Of a stretch of DNA of 15,152 bases, positions 1 to 6,531 are shown one piece after another (the stretch's first letter is position 1; each line of letters opens with the position of its first letter). The stretch spans positions 1 through 15,152 of the forward strand of contig CAAGRW010000120.1 in the NCBI GenBank assembly GCA_900772775.1, read 5' to 3'. The position numbers were made by a program, and so were the translations under genes. This stretch comes from Candidatus Rifleibacteriota bacterium. Lineage in GTDB: Bacteria > Vulcanimicrobiota > Xenobia > Xenobiales > Xenobiaceae. The notes under the pieces were generated by a model that saw nothing but the letters and a program-made list of their open reading frames with translations, ran no database searches and was not told the origin of the DNA.

Positions 1-736
1 AAAGTAGCGGAGGTGAAAGCACAGAATGAGAATAATTCCGAAGAAAATCAAAGTAAAAAACACGGTATCCCTGCTTCAAGCTAAATAGAGGATCGAAAGT
101 ACCGAAAATAATCAATGACGGCGCCTTTATTTTGGGATAGACATCCCAACAATTCCACTGTGAGAAAACAACTTTAGACAAGCAACCAGCCATTTGAGAG
201 CTAATATTAACTAGCCAAGGGAAAAACTTATGCACTGCGTCGGCGCCGGCCCAACAAGTTTTTAAGAAAAAGAGCACAGCCCCAGGCTCGAAACTTCCGC
301 ATGTACTAATTAAAACTAAACGAGCCACTTTATCCGGATTGTCAGCAGCATAACGCGCACTGAGGTAGCCTCCCAAAGAGTGACCGATCAGAATAATAGG
401 CTCGGTAAAATTCATTTCCTGAAACCAAGCGCAAATATCGTCGTAAAATTCGTCTATTTTTTCTGTGTCGTGCCAAGGCGTGCCACCGTGGCCACGCAAA
501 TTGGGAGCAACAAGTTTGTACTTAGAAGCCAACATCTGGTATTGGCTTTTGAAACTTAGCCAAGAGCTAGCCGCACCGTGTAAAAAGACTACGGTCTGTC
601 CCTGTCCAGTTTCATAAGTTAAAAGGTAGCGCCCTCCGCCGCAAGCAACTTTCCGGGCTTTAAATTGTTTTTGAATATCATCTTTATAATTCAAATTGCT
701 GTGCTGCCAGTTCTTACCCATTCGATTTTTTGCCAT
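1..736 (-). CDS. alpha/beta hydrolase, C-terminus beyond the window edge
   Basis: A 245-codon reading frame stays open to the edge, so the end of the gene is missing. It has the order of an alpha/beta-hydrolase fold protein: a strand followed by HG at residues 53-54 (oxyanion hole), GHSLGG at 118-123 with the likely nucleophile Ser120, and GTFDPLF at 212-218 with the likely acid Asp215. The catalytic His may be His237 (YSHSV), 22 residues after the Asp, which fits the family although the segment around it is unusually aromatic. The ATG is preceded directly by an in-frame TGA, so no earlier start is possible. The Shine-Dalgarno is weak. There is no signal peptide, so a cytoplasmic ester, amide or epoxide hydrolase is likely and the substrate unknown. 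It is transcribed divergently from the ECF transporter genes. The last 28 codons overlap an open plus-strand frame (bases 1-84), so the C-terminal reading is less certain than the rest. Confidence 0.82.
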   Translation of the reverse strand, partial: MAKNRMGKNWQHSNLNYKDDIQKQFKARKVACGGGRYLLTYETGQGQTVVFLHGAASSWLSFKSQYQMLASKYKLVAPNLRGHGGTPWHDTEKIDEFYDDICAWFQEMNFTEPIILIGHSLGGYLSARYAADNPDKVARLVLISTCGSFEPGAVLFFLKTCWAGADAVHKFFPWLVNISSQMAGCLSKVVFSQWNCWDVYPKIKAPSLIIFGTFDPLFSLKQGYRVFYFDFLRNYSHSVLSPPLL

Positions 737-815
737 TCACGACTTTTCCGTGTGCTCCTGCCCCATTATTGCACATAGCAGGTAGCTAAGCTGAAAATGA
801 GAAGAGAGCGCCTCT

Positions 816-2282
816 ATGCGCCTAGATGTAAAAACATGGGCTTTGCTTCCCCTAGCCGCCGCCCTAAACATTACCGGAGGCTGGTTGGCTTCAGCCCTAA
901 AACTTCCACTGTATCTGGACTCGCTGGGCACTATTTGGGCAGCCTGTCTAGGCGGCCCGCTGGCCGGAGCTATTACAGCTCTAATCAGCGGGCTTATTAG
1001 TGCTGCCGCCAACAGTCCCATATGGCTGTGCTTTTTGCCTCCAGCTTTAATTGTAGGGTTAGTCGCCGGCTATCTGAGTCGCCAAGGTTTTATGCGCAAT
1101 TTAGGCTTGGCGGCTTTTATGGGTATTATTTTGGGTTTAACGGCGGCTCTAGCTTCGGCGCCAATAGCAGCTTATGTGTTGCATGGAAGTAGCGGCGGCG
1201 GCACAGATCTGGTTGTCGCAGCTTTTCGCTTGGCCGGTCTGAGCACTTTGCACGCTTGCTTGGCTCAAAGTTTAACGGTAGATCCTGTAGATAAACTAAT
1301 TAGTTGCTTACTGGTTCAATCTTTGATAGCTGCTATGCCTACTAGATTGCGAAGCAGCTTTCAAAACGGAGCTTATCTAGACAAGATAGCTGTTGCCGGC
1401 TATCTATTTAAGCCGCAGCAAACAGTTTTTTGCGATTCGTCCTCTTTACCGACACGGCCGTCAGCTTCACTCTCGCACGGCTTCTATCGCCCAGGCACTA
1501 GCTTCTTGCACAAGCTGACGGCCGAAACTAAAGAAGCGTTTATCCTTTTTGTAGCCGCCGCCGCTTTAGCTTTTCCACTAGTGCTTTATTGGCAAGACGC
1601 CCAAGGTGGTATGCATTGTGCACTTTTAGCTTATTTGCCTATATTGGCCCTCACTTTGGGAGTTTTAAGTTGCCTAGGCGGCATAGCCTTACCTTTTAGC
1701 CATACTTTGCTACTAACGGCTGTACCTTTGGCTCTATCTATGATCATAATAAACGGATTGTTGGGGCCAACAGACTTTAAGCTGACTCTGGGCAATATTG
1801 GCAACTTAAACTTATCGTTACAAGCTGCTTGTCAAGCTGCCCAAACAGCCTTGCGCATTACAATTATTTGTGAAGCGGCCTTGCTACTGCTTTTTACTAC
1901 CGATCAAGAAGAGCTCATGCGCAGTCTTGAATCAAAAGGCGTGCCTCCCAAATTTGCCTACGCAGTTTTAGCAGCAATAAACTTAGCACCGCAAATGATA
2001 AATCGTGCCAGACGATTGTTGGAAATTCAAGCTGCCAGAGCTATGCCCTACGGAGGTACACTCAAACAAAAAATCGGTCGCCTTTTGCCCTTAGCAACTC
2101 CCCTAATATTGACTGCCGCCTATGAAGCTGAACAAACAGCACTAGCTTTAACCTCAAGAGGCTTCGGAGCGACCAAGAGACGTAATTACTTGAACTATCC
2201 ACACACTTCCGTACCGGAACGAATCTTGCAAGTAGTTTTAATAATCCTAACCGTCTTACTCTTACTTAAATCACTTTTCTAA
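816..2282 (+). CDS. ECF-type transporter membrane protein: S component fused to T component
   Basis: This 488-residue, very hydrophobic protein appears to join two subunits of an energy-coupling-factor vitamin/cofactor importer. Residues 1 to about 200 have five or six membrane segments and the motif LYLDSLGT...GGPLAGAITALISG (32-59), typical of substrate-binding S components. A polar linker (about 200-240) leads to a second membrane domain (about 240-488) resembling the T component (EcfT/CbiQ family). That domain carries the two coupling motifs expected to contact the ATPases: an Ala-Arg-Ala at 407-409 and a Ser-Arg-Gly at 447-449. The downstream gene, 12 bases away, encodes both ATPase domains, so two genes could form a whole transporter. 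The start ATG has only a weak purine-rich ribosome binding site. No recognisable riboswitch lies in the short region before it, so the substrate cannot be named; YkoE/HMP-thiamine-like transporters are one guess. The T assignment is firmer than the S assignment. Confidence 0.8.
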   Translation: MRLDVKTWALLPLAAALNITGGWLASALKLPLYLDSLGTIWAACLGGPLAGAITALISGLISAAANSPIWLCFLPPALIVGLVAGYLSRQGFMRNLGLAAFMGIILGLTAALASAPIAAYVLHGSSGGGTDLVVAAFRLAGLSTLHACLAQSLTVDPVDKLISCLLVQSLIAAMPTRLRSSFQNGAYLDKIAVAGYLFKPQQTVFCDSSSLPTRPSASLSHGFYRPGTSFLHKLTAETKEAFILFVAAAALAFPLVLYWQDAQGGMHCALLAYLPILALTLGVLSCLGGIALPFSHTLLLTAVPLALSMIIINGLLGPTDFKLTLGNIGNLNLSLQAACQAAQTALRITIICEAALLLLFTTDQEELMRSLESKGVPPKFAYAVLAAINLAPQMINRARRLLEIQAARAMPYGGTLKQKIGRLLPLATPLILTAAYEAEQTALALTSRGFGATKRRNYLNYPHTSVPERILQVVLIILTVLLLLKSLF

Positions 2283-2294
2283 AAGTTAATCGAC

Positions 2295-4010
2295 ATGCTG
2301 GAAATTAAAGATTTTACCTTTACACCAAAATTGGCTGCCGAACCTATATTGGAAAATATTTCTTTTCAAGCTCAGCCTGGAGAATCGATTGCTCTGACAG
2401 GCGCTTCCGGCTCGGGTAAAACTATACTTTTGCAAGCTATAGCCGGTTTTATACCCGATTTAATAAAGGGGAAAACAGAGGGGGAATTGCGACTTAATGG
2501 TCAGTTTCTCCATGAATTAAAACCGGCAGAACGCTTGCGCCAGATAGGCTACATATCTTCACAACCGCATTATCAGCTCTCGGGCATTTGCTCTACTGTA
2601 AAAGAAGAAGTAGCTTGGAGTTTGGGCAATTTGGGCGTTGATCCAGAGCAAATGCGCATTCGCACCGAGCAGATTTTACAAGCTTTTAATTTGCAAAATG
2701 TGGCCGAACGCCACCCCCAATCACTATCTAGCGGACAACAACAGCGCCTAATCATCGCCTCCGTACTTATTTTGGAACCAATTATCCTGCTATTAGATGA
2801 GCCTGCAGCTTTTCTAGACGCCAAAGCTCGTCAAACCCTTCTGGACTATGTGCTTAGTTCCGCTTCTTCTCAACGTCTAATCATTTGGGCCTCTTCCGAC
2901 TTGGAAGAAGCCGCCTATTTTTCGCGCTGGCTCCAATTAGATAAAGGCAAGCTCGTCAGCGACGGTCGCCCTCATTTATTGACCAATTCCGGAAGTCTCA
3001 AAGCTCCCTGGACCAGAGTGTTGCAAGATTTAAATTTAGAAGAGCGTCAACCTATTACAAGCTGGCCAGTTACTGAAAAAGAATCGATAGATTTCTTGCG
3101 CCGGAATTGGCAAAAGTCATCAGCTACTCAACAAGCTACTAAGCCCTCAAAGCAGATTTTGCAAGAGAATTGCTCGCCAAGAGTTCAACCGTCTTCCGAC
3201 TTTACTTTAAGCTGGCAAAATGTTTCTTTCAGTTACGATGGGCAAATACCAACACTAAGCAATATCAATCTGACCTTACAAGCCCCTGATTGCGTGGCTT
3301 TTTGCGGCTCTAACGGAGCAGGAAAAACTACTCTAGCCCAAATGAGTAACGGTTTGCTGCGTCCTCAACAGGGGGCTTTGCTTATAAACGGCCATGATAC
3401 CAGCGATACTCCCTCATGGCAATTGGCGTCTAAAATAGGCTTTATCTTTCATAACGCACGTGAACAAATATTTGCTCCCGACGTTTGGTCAGAAACAGCT
3501 TTTGGCCCCCAGAATCTTGGACTGACAGCTAAAGAAGTAGAACAATATTGCCGTGAAGCCTTGGAAATAGCCCATTTACTCGACTTAAAAAATGTGCATC
3601 CCTATGAATTGAGTAATGCTCAATTGCGCCGTCTCACTTGGGCAAGCGTTTTGTCTATGCACACACGCGCCATAGTTATGGACGAGCCCAATGCTGCCTT
3701 AGACGAAGAGAGTTACCAAATTTTTATCGATATGCTTAATTATTTGCGCATACAGAGAAAGACTTTAGTTATCTTAATTACTCACAATATGGATCTAGTC
3801 AGCCGATATTGTCAAAAAATAGTTTTGCTTAATCAAGGCAAATTGATCGATTTCGGTACCACTAAAGACGTATTGTTACGCCATATGGAGTTGCCGCGCC
3901 CTAGCGTCGCCAAATTTGCTCAGGCTTTACAACTAAGTAGCGATATAATGGAAAGTGCACAACTTAAGAAGGAGCTACAAGCCTCCTCTTCAGACGGTAT
4001 TGCAGGATAA
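2295..4010 (+). CDS. ECF-type ABC transporter ATPase with two tandem ATP-binding domains
   Basis: This 571-residue protein would energise import by the preceding membrane protein on the cytoplasmic face. Domain 1 has Walker A GASGSGKT (36-43), signature LSSGQ (144-148) and Walker B ending in Asp168-Glu169, but the switch histidine is replaced by Ser201 (ASSDL). Domain 2 has Walker A GSNGAGKT (338-345), a degenerate signature LSNAQ (439-443), Walker B ending in Asp463-Glu464 and an intact switch His497 (ITHNM). The Q-loop glutamine is altered in both domains: Ser89-Gln90 in domain 1 and His386 in domain 2. A linker of about 70 residues (roughly 230-300) separates them. The architecture matches YkoD-like or fused EcfA1-EcfA2 proteins. 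The gap to the upstream gene is 12 bases with no clear Shine-Dalgarno, suggesting translational coupling. The pairing of altered motifs predicts one degenerate and one working composite ATP site. Confidence 0.92.
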   Translation: MLEIKDFTFTPKLAAEPILENISFQAQPGESIALTGASGSGKTILLQAIAGFIPDLIKGKTEGELRLNGQFLHELKPAERLRQIGYISSQPHYQLSGICSTVKEEVAWSLGNLGVDPEQMRIRTEQILQAFNLQNVAERHPQSLSSGQQQRLIIASVLILEPIILLLDEPAAFLDAKARQTLLDYVLSSASSQRLIIWASSDLEEAAYFSRWLQLDKGKLVSDGRPHLLTNSGSLKAPWTRVLQDLNLEERQPITSWPVTEKESIDFLRRNWQKSSATQQATKPSKQILQENCSPRVQPSSDFTLSWQNVSFSYDGQIPTLSNINLTLQAPDCVAFCGSNGAGKTTLAQMSNGLLRPQQGALLINGHDTSDTPSWQLASKIGFIFHNAREQIFAPDVWSETAFGPQNLGLTAKEVEQYCREALEIAHLLDLKNVHPYELSNAQLRRLTWASVLSMHTRAIVMDEPNAALDEESYQIFIDMLNYLRIQRKTLVILITHNMDLVSRYCQKIVLLNQGKLIDFGTTKDVLLRHMELPRPSVAKFAQALQLSSDIMESAQLKKELQASSSDGIAG

Positions 4011-4068
4011 ACGCAAATCCTTTCAAAAAACACACTGACATTTTTATGCATTTTATGGAGGAATCCTT

Positions 4069-5337
4069 ATGTGCTGGGCTTCAACCCTTTTGGCCGTTCC
4101 CGCTCTTACAGTTTTAGCTCTTGAATTTATTGCTTCATCTCGCGCCGATGCAGTCGTCAGAGCTGCCGCCGAACAAGTAGACAATATGCGCGTCGAATAT
4201 CCTGACGCCAGCCACGCTCGCTTGCGTTTTTCTTTCCCTTTCCAAAATTCCGGCACTCAACAAGGCTTGGTAATCGATGCTCACGCTTGCTTACAGCCTA
4301 TCGGCTTGCGTTATTCCGATTTGCACCCTATCGTAAGTTTAATTAATCCTGAAGCCCCCAGAGAAGACGGTTACTGGGAAGCCGTTATTATCAAACCAGG
4401 TAAAAAACTGACTGCTGAAGTAGAAATTTGGCTGACCGCTCCCGATGTGCGCAAAGCAGTAGCCGAATTAGGTGAGTTCCGCGTAGATATTAACTTTAAA
4501 TACTACTGCCGCACTCCTATGAAATACAGACGCCAGGTTATTACTCTCAATGCTGCCGAGTTCAAAGAAGTAGCTCCCGAAAGACGCAAAGCCGTCAGCG
4601 TCAAGCCTCCTAAGAAGGAAATTGCTCCTGACGCTCCCGCCGTTCCCGTTCCTACTCGCTTACTCATGCCCGGCGACGATATTATCGATGTAGTAAAAGA
4701 ATACACCGCCGATATTGCCAAGCCCGGTGACATTATCGCCTTAGCCGAAAGCCCAGTGGCCATTATGCAAGGACGCGTTGCCTATTGCGAAGATATTCAG
4801 CCTCGCTACTTAGCTCGTCGCCTCAACCTGGTCTTTGATATGAATTCTTCTCTTTCTTCAGTCTACTCCTTGGAAATGGCTTTCCGTGAAGTTGGTACTT
4901 GGAAGATTCTTTACGGCATGTTCCGCGGTTTGATCGGAAAAATTATTGGTCGCCCAGGAGAATTTTATCGTGTCACCGGTCGTATGGTAGCAGCTATTGA
5001 CGATTGCACCGGCACTTTGCCTCCCTTCGATAAGCATGTAGTTTTAGCTCCAGCCTATCCTCAAAAGGTGTGTCAGGAGATCAAAGAAGCTACTGGCTTC
5101 GATGTGACTATCGTTGACGCCAACGACTTAGGTAAAGTTGATGTCTTAGCTATTACCGATCCCAACCGTAAGTCCGAAGTAGTTGAAGCTTTGAAACCCA
5201 ATCCTCAGGGCAACGCCGGCGAAATGACTCCCTTGGTAGTGATTAGAGATCGCCGTCCGGCTGTGGCAACTGTAAATGTAATAAAGACAGAGCCCATGCC
5301 TATGCCAACTCCCGAAACTGAGGCTCCTCAAGCCTAA
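4069..5337 (+). CDS. membrane-anchored protein with CofE-like (F420-0:gamma-glutamyl ligase-like) domain
   Basis: The 422-residue product begins with a hydrophobic segment (about 6-22), a probable signal anchor. A region of about 130 residues (35-165) follows that looks beta-rich and is not recognised; then a Pro/Ala/Lys linker (about 168-197). Residues about 198-362 resemble the CofE-like ligase family: PGDDIIDVVKEY (201-212), a KPGDIIALAES stretch (218-228), SLSSVYSLEMA (261-271), GRMVAAIDDCTGTLPPFDKH (304-323) and TIVDANDLGKVDVLAI (347-362). The tail is Pro/Glu-rich. True CofE adds glutamates to coenzyme F420; the anchored form here has no known substrate, and no other F420 gene is visible. 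The start is well fixed by GGAGGA six bases before the ATG. Many codons end in C, more than in the neighbours, hinting at strong expression. It lies 58 bases after the ATPase gene and may be co-transcribed with it. The family is fairly sure, the function open. Confidence 0.75.
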   Translation: MCWASTLLAVPALTVLALEFIASSRADAVVRAAAEQVDNMRVEYPDASHARLRFSFPFQNSGTQQGLVIDAHACLQPIGLRYSDLHPIVSLINPEAPREDGYWEAVIIKPGKKLTAEVEIWLTAPDVRKAVAELGEFRVDINFKYYCRTPMKYRRQVITLNAAEFKEVAPERRKAVSVKPPKKEIAPDAPAVPVPTRLLMPGDDIIDVVKEYTADIAKPGDIIALAESPVAIMQGRVAYCEDIQPRYLARRLNLVFDMNSSLSSVYSLEMAFREVGTWKILYGMFRGLIGKIIGRPGEFYRVTGRMVAAIDDCTGTLPPFDKHVVLAPAYPQKVCQEIKEATGFDVTIVDANDLGKVDVLAITDPNRKSEVVEALKPNPQGNAGEMTPLVVIRDRRPAVATVNVIKTEPMPMPTPETEAPQA

Positions 5338-5378
5338 CCTAAAGCTTAGTCAGTAAATAATACTTACTACTAAAGCAC

Positions 5379-5424
5379 AAAATAAAAGAGCTCCGGGCCG
5401 AATAGTCCGGAGCTCTTTTATTTT
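5379..5424. terminator. bidirectional intrinsic terminator
   Basis: An 18-bp perfect inverted repeat (5379-5396 with 5407-5424) surrounds a 10-base loop. The GC-rich core AGCTCCGG/CCGGAGCT is flanked by an A-rich 5' arm and a T-rich 3' arm, so it works in either direction. It sits between the convergent CofE-like gene and tatC and should end both transcripts. Confidence 0.93.
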
Positions 5425-5437
5425 ACTCCCCAAAAGA

Positions 5438-6247
5438 CTATTTAATAAAACGCAAGAAAATCAAGCTAAGCTCAAATAGAGCGATAATAGGGCCAGCCAC
5501 GACCGCACAAGTAAAAGCGTCAGGCGTAGGGGTAATAACGGCTGTCAGAACCAAAATGGTAAAATAGGCCACGCGTCTGGCCCCAGCTAACTTTTCATAG
5601 GAGATAAGGCCAATTTTGGCCGCTCCAATTATTACTATTGGCAATTCAAAAACACAGCCACAGGCTAAAATCAGTCCGGAAGCAAAACCGACCACTTCGC
5701 CAATAGTCCAAAGCGCCGTAATACCATCAGCTTGAAAGCTGAGAAAAAAGCGCCACATAATAGGCAAAGCTACAAACCAGGCGAAAGCGGCTCCGCTAGC
5801 AAAAAGCAAAAGACACAAAGGAGCCAAGGTAAGTACTAAATGGCGTTCTTTGCGTTTGAGAGCCGGATTTACAAAAGCGCCGATATTATAAATAATAACC
5901 GGCAAAGAGATAACCAATCCGGCAATCATAGCCAATTTTATAAAAGCCATAAAAGCTTCGGTAGGGCTGGTATAGACAAAGGTGAAGCCTTGACCAGCCA
6001 ATTCTCTCACCTTGGCTAAAAAGCGATCTACGTAACAGTAAGAAACACAACTAGCGACCAACCAAGTGACAGCACAATAAAAGATACGTCGGCGTAGCTC
6101 TTCCAAATGCTCGGTTAAGCTGAGCTCCACATCTTGATCGATTTCATCTTCGTTGTTTTCTGCCCCAATTGCGACTTGGGCATGGAGAGATCTGTCTATA
6201 GTAGGTGCCAAAGACTTTACGCACCCATTTTCCCGATTTTCGTCCAA
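5438..6247 (-). CDS. tatC: Sec-independent protein translocase subunit TatC
   Basis: TatC is the multispanning core of the twin-arginine translocase, which recognises signal peptides with paired arginines and exports folded proteins. The 269-residue product has the family hallmarks: HLEELRRR (47-54) just before the first membrane helix, a cytoplasmic loop from Pro116 to Arg135 of the type PVIIYNIGAFVNPALKRKER holding the conserved Glu134, and ITPTPD (238-243) near the last helices. Six membrane segments can be traced. The first 40 or so residues form an acidic extension that most TatC proteins lack, so the true start could be internal, for example GTG at residue 40. The TTG start is kept because it lies three bases after the tatA stop, consistent with translational coupling, and an AGGGGA lies upstream at a rather long spacing. 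With tatA it forms a minimal TatA-TatC system; no TatB is seen. Confidence 0.94.
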   Translation of the reverse strand: MDENRENGCVKSLAPTIDRSLHAQVAIGAENNEDEIDQDVELSLTEHLEELRRRIFYCAVTWLVASCVSYCYVDRFLAKVRELAGQGFTFVYTSPTEAFMAFIKLAMIAGLVISLPVIIYNIGAFVNPALKRKERHLVLTLAPLCLLLFASGAAFAWFVALPIMWRFFLSFQADGITALWTIGEVVGFASGLILACGCVFELPIVIIGAAKIGLISYEKLAGARRVAYFTILVLTAVITPTPDAFTCAVVAGPIIALFELSLIFLRFIK

Positions 6248-6250
6248 AGT

Positions 6251-6460
6251 TTAATGTTTTTCCCCTGTAGCAGATTTAGATTCAGTAGGGATAGAAATAC
6301 CGACCGAGTTGCCTTCTTCGTAGCCTTCTTTAAACTCCTGACCTATGGAGCGCACATTATTGAGCAATTTTTTACCTAAATTGCCAATATATTTGGGGCC
6401 AAAGAGCAAAACAGCCGCTCCCAAAATTAAAGCCCATTCTCCAAGTCCCAAACCGAACAT
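6251..6460 (-). CDS. tatA: Sec-independent protein translocase subunit TatA
   Basis: The 69-residue protein has the TatA layout: a short N-terminus, a membrane helix (about 5-20), the hinge FGPK (20-23), an amphipathic helix (about 24-45) and a charged, disordered tail. TatA multimers form the transport path once TatC binds a substrate. The region after the hinge reads YIGNLGKKL instead of the more usual KLPELGRSL, a modest departure. CGGAG lies 10 bases before the ATG. The gene follows mutS in the same direction after 71 bases and precedes tatC by three bases, so tatA and tatC are surely one transcript, with mutS possibly included. Confidence 0.92.
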   Translation of the reverse strand: MFGLGLGEWALILGAAVLLFGPKYIGNLGKKLLNNVRSIGQEFKEGYEEGNSVGISIPTESKSATGEKH

Positions 6461-6531
6461 AAATATTAAACTCCGATAAAAAAATATACAGCCGACAGAA
6501 GAAACAGAAGGAGCTCACTTCTTAGTGTTTG

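Noticed and set aside
1..84. A plus-strand frame ending at 84 that reads like the charged C-terminal tail of a protein (rich in Lys, Glu, Asn).
   Set aside because: The minus-strand hydrolase frame is open across the same bases and places a histidine at about the expected distance after Asp215. Only 28 codons are visible, so the tail could be chance; sequence to the left of the window would settle it.
737..815. Search for a TPP, FMN, cobalamin or other riboswitch before the ECF transporter genes.
   Set aside because: Only 79 bases separate the divergent genes and no conserved riboswitch core is visible, so the transporter substrate cannot be inferred this way.
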